DNA of 7,896 nucleotides from JALQXV01 sp051005235 (GTDB taxonomy: Bacteria > Patescibacteriota > Saccharimonadia > Saccharimonadales > 2-12-FULL-41-12), in the NCBI GenBank assembly GCA_051005235.1, contig JBPCJO010000032.1, forward strand, positions 1 to 7,896. The letters run 5' to 3'. Position numbers and translations under genes: made by a program. Position 1 is the stretch's first letter; every line of letters begins with the position of its first letter. The notes beneath the pieces are model-generated. The model saw nothing but the letters and a program-made list of their open reading frames with translations. It searched no databases and was not told where the DNA came from. Positions 1 through 4,873 of this stretch are shown one piece after another.

Positions 1-1305
1 ACCTTGGTAACTGTTATAGGTTTCGTAAAAATCTTTGGCTGCAAATAATTTTTTGTAGACCAGGTGCTTCTTAATATCTTTGAGGTGCATTACCTGTTCC
101 ATGGTGTCGAGGATCCAGTCGGCGTATTTCTCGAGTTCAGCGTCGCTATAGTTAAGAGTCGCCGGAAGAGGCACCAGCACAAATAAGTTCTCGTGTTTGG
201 CCGGAGCCACGGTTTTGTCGGTTTTACTGGGGTTACAAACGTAAAAAGAGGGGTCGCCAGGCCACTGCTTTGTCTCAAAAATGGCTTTAAAATTAGCGTC
301 CCAGTCTTTGCTGAACACCAGGTTATGATGCCGCAGATTTTTGTACTCCTTGTTAACACCGAGGTACATAAGTAATGCGCTTGGGGCTAGCACCCGTTTT
401 TCAAAGTAACGTTTAGAGTAGCTGCGGTGTTGCGGCTGTAGTAGATTCTGCTCGGTGTGGGCGATGTCGGCATTACTAATAACCAAGTTGGCGGTTACTT
501 TGCTGCCATTTTCTAATATAACTCCGCTCGCACTGCCTTCTTTGACGGTAATCTGCGTAACGGGCGCGTTACATACAATAGTAACTCCACGAGCCTCGGT
601 GAGCTTAACCAGCACTTTGGTGATCTCGTAGATACCGCCCTCCGGGTAAAAAACTCCTTGTTTAAAGTCGATATGACTCATAATGTTGTATAACGCCGGC
701 GCATTACGCGGGCTAGCGCCTAAAAATACCAACGGATATTGCATGATTTTTTGCACTTCAGTGCTCGAGAAATGTTTTGAAACATATTTTTGCATGGTGC
801 TAAAAATGTTCATCTGTAAACCCTGCACCAACATGCGCGGCGTCAGTAAATCAGTCACCGAGTTGTAGTTTTTATATAGGAATTGATCGACTGCCAAATT
901 GTACTGATCGGTTGATTTCTCGAGGTAATTACGGAGTTTAAGTCGGGCGCCAGGCTCAAGAGCTTCGAGCGTGTCGCCATCTTTTTTAACGTCACCGACA
1001 ATATCGACGGCACCAAACAAGGTGTCTTTAAAAAACACCCGGTAGCTGGGTTCGAGTCTCTTTAGTTTTAATAGTTTATTAACATCTTCACCTAGTAGTC
1101 TAAAAAAATGTTCGAATATGTCTGGCATTAAATACCAGCTTGGCCCGGTGTCGAAGGTAAAACCCGCCGCCTTAAAAGTACCGGCACGGCCGCCCGGCCC
1201 AGCGTTTTTTTCGTAAATCGTTACCTCGTAACCGGCTTGCCCTAAAATACAGGCTGTCGCCAGGCCACCCACCCCGGCACCAATAATAATCACTTTTTTC
1301 GACAT
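1..1305 (-). CDS. crtI: Carotenoid desaturase, CrtI/CrtN type, 3' end beyond window
   Basis: FAD-dependent amine-oxidase-fold enzyme that would desaturate phytoene or dehydrosqualene in carotenoid synthesis, probably membrane-associated. I translated the minus strand from the ATG at 1305: 435 codons are open to the window edge. The N-terminus MSKKVIIIGAGVGGLA is a Rossmann dinucleotide-binding motif, followed by an E-K-N-A-G-P-G-G-R-A stretch (about residues 33-42) and FDTGPSWYLMPD (about 52-63), both hallmarks of the CrtI/CrtN family. Near residue 370 a VCNPSKTDKTVAP stretch followed by LFVLVPLP matches the conserved distal region of these enzymes. Family members have about 490-510 residues, so some 60-70 are missing, including the C-terminal glycine-rich FAD motif. 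Substrate and number of desaturation steps cannot be told from this. It is divergent from the toxin-antitoxin operon, and any other carotenoid genes must lie to the left. Confidence 0.9.
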   Translation of the reverse strand, partial: MSKKVIIIGAGVGGLATACILGQAGYEVTIYEKNAGPGGRAGTFKAAGFTFDTGPSWYLMPDIFEHFFRLLGEDVNKLLKLKRLEPSYRVFFKDTLFGAVDIVGDVKKDGDTLEALEPGARLKLRNYLEKSTDQYNLAVDQFLYKNYNSVTDLLTPRMLVQGLQMNIFSTMQKYVSKHFSSTEVQKIMQYPLVFLGASPRNAPALYNIMSHIDFKQGVFYPEGGIYEITKVLVKLTEARGVTIVCNAPVTQITVKEGSASGVILENGSKVTANLVISNADIAHTEQNLLQPQHRSYSKRYFEKRVLAPSALLMYLGVNKEYKNLRHHNLVFSKDWDANFKAIFETKQWPGDPSFYVCNPSKTDKTVAPAKHENLFVLVPLPATLNYSDAELEKYADWILDTMEQVMHLKDIKKHLVYKKLFAAKDFYETYNSYQG

Positions 1306-1312
1306 TTCTACC

Positions 1313-1318
1313 ACTATA
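1313..1318 (-). promoter_or_regulatory. -10 element of crtI, leaderless spacing
   Basis: On the minus strand TATAGT occupies 1318-1313, and 7 nt (GGTAGAA) separate it from the ATG at 1305. Transcription would start at or one base before the A of ATG, giving a leaderless mRNA. There is no convincing -35 at the usual distance and no Shine-Dalgarno. The identical 7-nt gap recurs in front of three other genes of the window. Confidence 0.55.
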
Positions 1319-1349
1319 GTAACAGATTACAAAAACAGTGGATATTCAA

Positions 1350-1371
1350 TGCATCTTGATGCGTTGATGCA
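1350..1371. repeat. Triplicated GATGC half-site, candidate antitoxin operator
   Basis: TGCATC (1350-1355), GATGCG (1358-1363) and GATGCA (1366-1371) form one inverted and two directly repeated half-sites with an 8-bp period (TTGATGCG TTGATGCA). They overlap the -35 of the promoter for the RHH antitoxin gene. RHH proteins usually bind such short repeats as adjacent dimers and repress their own operon. That this is the operator is an inference from position and symmetry. Confidence 0.5.
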
Positions 1372-1384
1372 AGTATTCTATAAT
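1356..1384 (+). promoter_or_regulatory. Promoter of toxin-antitoxin operon 1
   Basis: TTGATG (1356-1361) and a perfect TATAAT (1379-1384) are separated by 17 bp. The -10 lies over the first possible ATG (1383), so that ATG cannot be in the mRNA. The expected start of transcription, about 1391, is next to the ATG at 1392, 7 nt after the hexamer. This decides the antitoxin start and predicts a leaderless transcript. Confidence 0.7.
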
Positions 1385-1391
1385 GCAGTAC

Positions 1392-1610
1392 ATGCGTACA
1401 ACTATCACTCTAAACGATAAAATCTACCGGGCACTTAAAATACAGGCGGCCGAAAGTAGTGAAAGTATCTCGTCTATCGTCGAAGATGCCATTAAGTTCC
1501 AGATGTTAGAAGATCTCGATGACATTGAAGAGGCGAAAAAGCGTGAGAACGAACCAACTCACTCATTCGATGAGTTAGTTGCCGAGTTCAAAAAAGAAGG
1601 TCTGCTGTAG
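1392..1610 (+). CDS. RHH (CopG/RelB-like) antitoxin 1
   Basis: Small DNA-binding antitoxin of 72 residues. The N-terminus MRTTITLNDKIYRALK is the beta-strand plus first helix of a ribbon-helix-helix domain, followed by a second helix around SSISEDAIKF-like residues (SESISSIVEDAIKFQ). The charged C-terminal part, ending in a FDELVAEFKKEGLL segment, would wrap around the toxin. An ATG nine bases upstream (1383) is in frame, but it lies within the TATAAT promoter box, so I prefer 1392. The stop codon is followed after 7 nt by the toxin start, so the two form one operon. Expected role: neutralise the RelE-type toxin and repress the operon together with it, probably through the GATGC repeats over the -35. 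The exact family (RelB, CopG or another RHH group) cannot be settled by eye. Confidence 0.8.
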   Translation: MRTTITLNDKIYRALKIQAAESSESISSIVEDAIKFQMLEDLDDIEEAKKRENEPTHSFDELVAEFKKEGLL

Positions 1611-1617
1611 GTTTCTT

Positions 1618-1881
1618 TTGGGTTATACAATCAAATATCGGGCTAGTGTCAAGAAAGAGCTAAAAAAAATCGGCCAGCCAGAGCGAGCCGTTATTGTTAA
1701 AAAAATTCTATTGCTAGAACAAAACCCACTGCCAAAAGGCTCCACAAAACTTAAAGGCTCACAAAATCTGTACCGCTTCCGGTGCGGTGTTTACAGAGTT
1801 ATTTATCAATTAAACAAAGGTGTCCTGGTAATTATCATAATTCGTGTCGGGAATCGGCGGGACGCATACAGAAACTTATAG
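1618..1881 (+). CDS. RelE/ParE-superfamily toxin 1
   Basis: Toxin of about 87 residues, partner of the RHH antitoxin just upstream. The protein has the family layout: N-terminal YTIKYRASVKKELKKI helix, a KLKGSQNLYRFRCGVYRVIYQ block (roughly residues 43-63) typical of RelE folds (R-x-R-x-G-x-Y-R-V-x-Y), and a C-terminal RVGNRRDAYRNL stretch. In RelE relatives these basic residues contact and cleave ribosome-bound mRNA, whereas ParE relatives poison gyrase; the arginine-rich C-terminus favours RelE, but this is an inference. There is no ATG. The frame can also begin at TTG 1579, inside the antitoxin gene, but homologous proteins begin near the GYTIKY residues, so TTG 1618 is the better start. 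No clear Shine-Dalgarno is present, so translation is probably coupled to the antitoxin. Confidence 0.8.
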   Translation: MGYTIKYRASVKKELKKIGQPERAVIVKKILLLEQNPLPKGSTKLKGSQNLYRFRCGVYRVIYQLNKGVLVIIIIRVGNRRDAYRNL

Positions 1882-1890
1882 TAATATAGT
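1877..1890 (+). promoter_or_regulatory. Duplicated -10-like TATAGT before dus
   Basis: TATAGT occurs at 1877-1882 and again at 1885-1890, immediately before the dus start codons. The second copy lies 6 nt before the ATG at 1897 and the first 8 nt before the ATG at 1891, so either could give a leaderless mRNA. No good -35 is seen, so dus may also be read through from the toxin gene. Confidence 0.35.
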
Positions 1891-2850
1891 ATGTTCATGA
1901 GTTATACAAATTTACCTCGACCACTACTGGTGCTAGCACCGATGGAAGACGTCACCGACACCGTGTTTCGGCAAATGGTGCAGCGTGTCGCACCGTTTGA
2001 TTTGTATATGACCGAGTTCACAAACGTTGATGGTATGCAGTCGCCTGGCCGTCACTCTACTATTAAACGTCTCCGGTTCGAGGCCCACGAGCAGCCATTA
2101 ATTGCCCAGGTATGGGGGAGTAATCCAGATAACTATTATAAAACTGCTCTCGAAATTGTTGATATGGGCTTCGTTGGCATCGATATTAATATGGGTTGTC
2201 CGGTAAAAGCAGTTATTAAAAATGCACAGGGCGGAGCCATGATTGCGCACCCGGAGCGGGCCGTAGAGGTGATTCAGGCAGTCCAACGGGCGGTTGATGG
2301 CCGAATCCCGGTGAGTGTCAAGACTAGGCTAGGAACCCGCCAATTTACCCCAGAATGGATAGAAACGTTACTCAAGCAGGATCTGGCGATGCTAACAATC
2401 CACCTGCGCACCGTAAAAGAAATGTCTCTAGTATCGGCGCACTGGGAGCTGATGCCCGAAATCAAAGCACTGCGCGACCGGATTGCTCCCGGCACGATAC
2501 TTATCGGCAACGGTGACGTTCAAAACCGGGCACAGGCTTTGGAACTGGTTGCGGCGTGCGGCATCGACGGCGCCATGATCGGCCGCGGTGTGTTTCACGA
2601 TCCTTACGCTGCTATGGCCGAAAGCCCGTGGCAAGCTACGCCGGTAGCCGACAAACTTGACCTATATCGGCAGCACGTCGAACTGTTCCGGGACACCTGG
2701 GGTGATGACGGCCGGCCGGTGGCTCCGCTCAACAAGTTCTGCAAAACCTATGTCAGTGGCTTCGACGGCGCCAAAGAACTCCGCGAAAAGCTAATGCACT
2801 GCAAGAATCTCGAAGAGTTGCACGGTGCGATAGTGGCGGCCGGGCACTAG
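1891..2850 (+). CDS. dus: tRNA-dihydrouridine synthase
   Basis: FMN-dependent enzyme that reduces uridines in the D-loop of tRNA with NADPH; cytoplasmic. The 319-residue protein has the normal family length and all landmarks: VLAPMEDVTDTVF (about 14-26, flavin binding), a DINMGCPVKAVIK block with the catalytic cysteine at residue 103, GGAM at 114-117, VKTRLG (143-148), HLRT (171-174), IGNGDV (205-210) and the GRGVFHDPYA phosphate-binding segment (231-240). It is full length and shows no sign of damage. Which uridine it modifies cannot be read from the sequence; the N-terminal PMEDVTDTVF form is common in divergent Dus proteins of small-genome bacteria. Two ATGs, 1891 and 1897, are possible starts; the -10-like box at 1885-1890 favours 1897. 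It starts 9 bases after the toxin gene but is functionally unrelated to it. Confidence 0.93.
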   Translation: MFMSYTNLPRPLLVLAPMEDVTDTVFRQMVQRVAPFDLYMTEFTNVDGMQSPGRHSTIKRLRFEAHEQPLIAQVWGSNPDNYYKTALEIVDMGFVGIDINMGCPVKAVIKNAQGGAMIAHPERAVEVIQAVQRAVDGRIPVSVKTRLGTRQFTPEWIETLLKQDLAMLTIHLRTVKEMSLVSAHWELMPEIKALRDRIAPGTILIGNGDVQNRAQALELVAACGIDGAMIGRGVFHDPYAAMAESPWQATPVADKLDLYRQHVELFRDTWGDDGRPVAPLNKFCKTYVSGFDGAKELREKLMHCKNLEELHGAIVAAGH

Positions 2851-2913
2851 CAGCCGGGCGATAAACGCGTATAACCTCGAGCGTATTGTTAAATAACAGA
2901 CTGGATACTGCTC

Positions 2914-2928
2914 TTATACTTGGTATAA
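2914..2928. repeat. Palindrome over the yggT -10
   Basis: TTATAC (2914-2919) and GTATAA (2923-2928) are perfect inverted 6-bp arms around TTG. The right arm overlaps the TATAAT box. It could be an operator of the yggT-like gene or a by-product of AT-rich promoter sequence. Confidence 0.35.
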
Positions 2929-2943
2929 TAGCGTGAGGAGGAA
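2921..2943 (+). promoter_or_regulatory. Extended -10 promoter and strong Shine-Dalgarno of yggT
   Basis: TGGTATAAT (2921-2929) is a perfect extended -10 (TGn plus TATAAT) without a recognisable -35. Transcription would start near 2936. GAGGAGGAA at 2935-2943 is a strong Shine-Dalgarno core 5 nt before the ATG at 2949, so the leader would be only about 13 nt. This contrasts with the leaderless layout of most other genes here. Confidence 0.7.
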
Positions 2944-2948
2944 ATAAT

Positions 2949-3344
2949 ATGTCAAAAGTAACAGAAACAACCCGTACCGTAGAAGATGATATCGATGGTC
3001 GTCCGGTTGTAGCCGCAACCCCGGTAGTAACCGAAGATCGCGACCCAGAAGATAATAATGTAGCAGAGCGGCTCATCTATATAATCGGGGGCACCTTGCT
3101 GGTGTTGCTGGCTGTTCGAGTGCTGTTATCGCTGCTCGGCGCCAACAGAGCCAACGGCTTTGCCGACTTTATTTACACCGTTACCTATCCGTTTGCCGCG
3201 CCATTCTTTGGTCTATTTGGATACCAAGTTCAGTATGGGGTATCTCGTCTCGAAGTCGAAACGATCGTTGCTATATTAGTCTATGCCGGAATAATGGCGC
3301 TGATAGCGAGGTTAGTAGCGCTTAATCGTCCGGCGCGCTCGTAA
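2949..3344 (+). CDS. YggT-family membrane protein
   Basis: 131-residue integral membrane protein. Residues 1-40 form a polar tail rich in Glu, Asp, Thr and Val, ending in EDRDPEDNNVAER. A first membrane segment (about 42-64) ends in RVLLSLLGAN, followed by ADFIYTVTYPFAAPFFGLFG, a pattern characteristic of YGGT-family proteins (R-V-L-L, then F-x-x-x-x-Y-x-x-T-x-P). A second segment (about 103-125) closes the protein. Many YggT proteins carry two such units and this one carries a single one. The family is linked to osmotic tolerance and, in Gram-positives and cyanobacteria, to division or nucleoid placement (SepG/YlmG type), but its biochemical role is not established. The gene has its own promoter and the best Shine-Dalgarno in the window, which suggests strong translation. 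Confidence 0.85.
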   Translation: MSKVTETTRTVEDDIDGRPVVAATPVVTEDRDPEDNNVAERLIYIIGGTLLVLLAVRVLLSLLGANRANGFADFIYTVTYPFAAPFFGLFGYQVQYGVSRLEVETIVAILVYAGIMALIARLVALNRPARS

Positions 3345-3389
3345 CTCGCGCAGAATGTGGCCAGCTCGATAAACACAGTTCGCGCCTAA

Positions 3390-3400
3390 ATGTTAAACAT
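3390..3400. repeat. Short odd palindrome
   Basis: ATGTT-A-AACAT is a perfect 11-bp palindrome, 57 bases before the 34-codon ORF. An operator is possible, but by itself it is not beyond chance. The rest of the 112-nt stretch between yggT and the small ORF shows no gene and no clear terminator. Confidence 0.2.
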
Positions 3401-3419
3401 CTTACAGCGTAATAATGCC

Positions 3420-3450
3420 AACTCCTTATTATAAGAGATGACAAGGAGTT
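3420..3450 (+). promoter_or_regulatory. Inverted repeat that can hide the Shine-Dalgarno of the 34-codon ORF
   Basis: AACTCCTT (3420-3427) and AAGGAGTT (3443-3450) are perfectly complementary 8-nt arms around a 15-nt loop. The right arm contains AAGGAG (3443-3448), the Shine-Dalgarno of the ORF starting at 3457 with an 8-nt spacer. If the RNA starts upstream of 3420, the hairpin would block ribosome access, as in simple translational switches or RNA thermometers. If transcription starts inside the loop (an AT-rich TATTATAA lies at 3427-3434), the repeat would instead be a DNA operator. Confidence 0.5.
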
Positions 3451-3456
3451 ATATAG

Positions 3457-3561
3457 ATGCAACTAAAAAGATACTACATACGAGACGAAGAGACTGGCGA
3501 TATTTGGTGCTATAGCTTTGACGAATTATCCGGAATTTCTAACAATCTAGCTCAGGCGTAG
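3457..3561 (+). CDS. Small protein of 34 residues, unknown function
   Basis: ATG at 3457 is preceded by AAGGAG with ideal spacing and opens 34 codons ending in TAG. The product begins MQLKRYYIRDEETGDIWCY and continues with a SFDELSGISNNLAQA tail. It is soluble and mixed-charge, without a signal peptide or membrane segment, and has two aromatic patches (RYYI and IWCY). I do not recognise a family. Support for coding comes from the strong ribosome site, one of only two in the window, and from ordinary-looking codons; its short length is the main doubt. It stands alone between yggT and a 275-bp structured intergenic region. It could be a leader peptide, a regulator or a small-protein remnant. 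Confidence 0.5.
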   Translation: MQLKRYYIRDEETGDIWCYSFDELSGISNNLAQA

Positions 3562-3610
3562 TAATTCGTCAACGGTAGCGTAGCGACGATGTTATAAGTA
3601 ACGGTTTACT

Positions 3611-3628
3611 CCGCGTGATATTACGCGG
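3611..3628. repeat. GC-rich hairpin
   Basis: CCGCGT (3611-3616) and ACGCGG (3623-3628) pair perfectly, and as RNA a G-U pair extends the stem to 7 bp with a tetraloop. No uninterrupted T-run follows (a short TTTT lies at 3647-3650), so a Rho-independent terminator for the small ORF is possible but weak. Confidence 0.4.
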
Positions 3629-3658
3629 CAATAGCTTATTACTCACTTTTCAAACTTA

Positions 3659-3719
3659 CACATTCAATGTGGATAGGCTGCACATTATAATTAGTTGCCA
3701 ATACACATTGGATACACAT
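3659..3719 (+). repeat. Spaced CACATT repeats with odd palindrome
   Basis: CACATT starts at 3659, 3681 and 3704, with a partial copy CACAT at 3715: steps of 22, 23 and 11 bp, close to whole helical turns. The first copy is mirrored by AATGTG at 3666-3671, giving a perfect 13-bp palindrome. The last two lie in ATACACATTGGATACACAT, a near-direct repeat. This is the pattern of repeated protein-binding sites on one DNA face. Confidence 0.4.
3663..3691 (+). promoter_or_regulatory. Possible promoter inside the repeat cluster
   Basis: A perfect TATAAT at 3686-3691 lies 17 bp after a weak TTCAAT (3663-3668). The predicted start is near 3698. It would drive either a small non-coding RNA or a long leader for the gene at 3837. 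It overlaps two CACATT copies, so it would be blocked by a protein bound there. Confidence 0.35.
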
Positions 3720-3777
3720 GATTGAAAAGTAATAGTTTTAGACGTAGAAGGGCAATGCAACATTTGCCTATAAAAGC

Positions 3778-3806
3778 TTGACATACGCGGCTGCAAGGCG
3801 TAATAC
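3778..3806 (+). promoter_or_regulatory. Promoter of the 3837-4828 operon
   Basis: A consensus TTGACA (3778-3783) is followed after 17 bp by a poor -10, TAATAC (3801-3806). An alternative -10, TATAAG (3817-3822), is too far from that -35. The leader to the ATG at 3837 would be about 23 nt without a clear Shine-Dalgarno (only a GAGA at 3826-3829). Confidence 0.45.
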
Positions 3807-3836
3807 AGTAAGTAGATATAAGTACGAGAATAAAAA

Positions 3837-4322
3837 ATGTCAAAATATAAACAAGAACGCACCAACCACGTTAGCCTCGAAGAATACAATGGGTCTAAGG
3901 AGTGGCGGGCGACAAGCGAAGAAATAGCCGAACCGTTGCGTCGCGGTACAGACGATGAAGATCGCGCCCGCGGACGATTCACGATGCGACTTCTGGAGTT
4001 AGACCACTCAGGCGCTGTCGATCATTTAGTTGAGCTAGTAGCAGCCGAGGATGCAGGCGAGCTAGTTGGCCCATTGGTGGTCACGGTACGCACGCTCTTA
4101 AAAGATGGCGAAAAAGGACGATTGAAAACCTGCCATGTGGCTGTCGACGGTATTATTTTAAGTAACAATATAAATACCCCGGCCGACTTTGAGAATGGCT
4201 ATTTTGTGGGCGGCGAAGGGGTTGGAGAAGATGAACTCCAAGACGTTACGCTGCAGCTGAGAATTCCAAAAGAGAAGCCAGCTCTCAAAGCCCTAGAATT
4301 AGACCTTCTACAAAACGGTTAA
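3837..4322 (+). CDS. Acidic soluble protein of unknown function
   Basis: 161 residues, unrecognised. The first 45 residues are polar and charged (HVSLEEYNGSKEWR, then EEIAEPLRRGTDDEDRARG). The middle has a helix-like segment (about 57-80, GAVDHLVELVAAEDAGELVGP) running into a VVTVRTLLKDG strand pattern. The C-terminal half alternates hydrophobic residues in strand fashion (CHVAVDGIILSNN, DVTLQLRIPKEK) and ends in ALKALELDLLQNG. There is no signal peptide, membrane segment or metal-binding cluster. Net charge is clearly negative. The stop codon is separated by only 2 nt from the ATG of the YdjM-like gene, so the two are almost certainly co-transcribed and translationally coupled. It may be a cytoplasmic partner of that membrane protein, but this rests on position alone. 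Codon use looks like that of its neighbours and nothing suggests damage. Confidence 0.8.
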   Translation: MSKYKQERTNHVSLEEYNGSKEWRATSEEIAEPLRRGTDDEDRARGRFTMRLLELDHSGAVDHLVELVAAEDAGELVGPLVVTVRTLLKDGEKGRLKTCHVAVDGIILSNNINTPADFENGYFVGGEGVGEDELQDVTLQLRIPKEKPALKALELDLLQNG

Positions 4323-4324
4323 AC

Positions 4325-4828
4325 ATGGCAAATTATCGTGGGCATATCGCAGGAGGTTTGGCTGCCGGTACGTTGTACGCAGTGCTGCTGTCTAAAGTGC
4401 CGGTTGAACGTTACGCCGAAGCAGCCGGTTTGCTCGAAAACTGGCAAGCCCTGGCGGCTTTATTCGTGCTCAGTATATTGTTTGCGCTCTTTCCTGATGT
4501 CGATACTAACAGTAAAGGCCAAGACATTTTTGTTGGCATAGCTTTTGTAGTCGACGTGCTGCTTATACTGGACGGACATCTTCAGGCAGCAGCTTACTTA
4601 GGGTTAATTGCGATGCTACCAATTATTGGCCACCACCGGGGCTGGACGCATAGTAAGCTGGCAATGTTCATCGTGCCGTTGCCACTGCTGTTAGTGCCGT
4701 ATATACACAATGAAAACGTACTACCAATATCGATAGTTTATTATGGTGCGGCGGTCGCCGGTTACTTTAGCCACCTGCTTTTAGATGGCTTGATCTGGAA
4801 GAGGATTAGAGTCAAGGGCGGCCGCTAG
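4325..4828 (+). CDS. YdjM/DUF457-family membrane metal-dependent hydrolase
   Basis: 167-residue integral membrane protein. Conserved polar positions of the YdjM/DUF457 group are all visible: His7 in RGHIAGG, FPDVD (56-60) after the first strongly hydrophobic segment, HHRGWTHS (103-110), and SHLLLDG (149-155). In the family these His and Asp residues are thought to bind a metal at the membrane, hence the annotation as metal-dependent hydrolase, but the substrate is unknown. About four or five hydrophobic segments cover 42-57, 68-83, 87-102, 111-127 and 133-150. The C-terminus is basic (KRIRVKGGR), probably cytoplasmic. E. coli YdjM belongs to the LexA regulon, but I found no LexA-type box here. 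Second gene of an operon with the acidic protein; it has no Shine-Dalgarno of its own and depends on coupling. Confidence 0.85.
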   Translation: MANYRGHIAGGLAAGTLYAVLLSKVPVERYAEAAGLLENWQALAALFVLSILFALFPDVDTNSKGQDIFVGIAFVVDVLLILDGHLQAAAYLGLIAMLPIIGHHRGWTHSKLAMFIVPLPLLLVPYIHNENVLPISIVYYGAAVAGYFSHLLLDGLIWKRIRVKGGR

Positions 4829-4836
4829 GCACAGGA

Positions 4837-4866
4837 TTGACATAACTGGCACACTTTTGATACACT
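4837..4866 (+). promoter_or_regulatory. Promoter of toxin-antitoxin operon 2
   Basis: A perfect TTGACA (4837-4842) and TACACT (4861-4866) are spaced by 18 bp. Seven nt separate the -10 from the ATG at 4874, again predicting a leaderless mRNA. ACACT is repeated at 4851, 4862 and 4868 within and after the -10, a possible binding site for the RHH antitoxin. Confidence 0.65.
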
Positions 4867-4873
4867 AACACTT

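Larger units (their letters stand above)
3645..3730. repeat. Long-range inverted repeat
   Basis: ACTTTTCAA at 3645-3653 and TTGAAAAGT at 3722-3730 are perfect 9-bp inverted arms enclosing 68 bp. Beyond the arms, TATT on the left and AATA on the right also match if 4 bases are skipped on the left. The enclosed segment holds all CACATT repeats and the TATAAT box, so the arms bracket a discrete unit. Confidence 0.4.
3562..3836. other. Gene-free, repeat-rich intergenic region
   Basis: There is no credible gene in these 275 bases. They hold a GC-rich hairpin (3611-3628), an odd 13-bp palindrome (3659-3671), spaced CACATT repeats (3659-3719), a long-range inverted repeat (3645-3653 with 3722-3730) and two promoter-like pairs (3663-3691 and 3778-3806). 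The density of structure is clearly greater than elsewhere in the window. A regulatory region, a small RNA or the remains of a lost element are all compatible. Confidence 0.5.

Noticed and set aside
683..868. Plus-strand open frame of 61 codons
   Set aside because: It lies opposite the middle of the carotenoid desaturase, which is continuously conserved on the minus strand.
2098..2634. Several minus-strand open frames inside dus
   Set aside because: The dus gene on the plus strand has full family motifs throughout; the opposite frames are shadows.
3645..3730. Miniature transposon bounded by the 9-bp inverted repeat
   Set aside because: The arms are short and no target-site duplication flanks them (left neighbour ACTC, right neighbour AATA), so a MITE is not supported.
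3656..3982. Minus-strand open frame of 108 codons
   Set aside because: It runs over the intergenic repeats and the start of the acidic protein gene on the other strand; the translation is of low complexity without family likeness.
3837..4325. LexA box for the YdjM-like operon, and a link to the dinD gene as an SOS pair
   Set aside because: E. coli ydjM and dinD are both LexA-controlled, but I see neither a CTGT-N8-ACAG nor a GAAC-N4-GTTC site upstream of either gene here.
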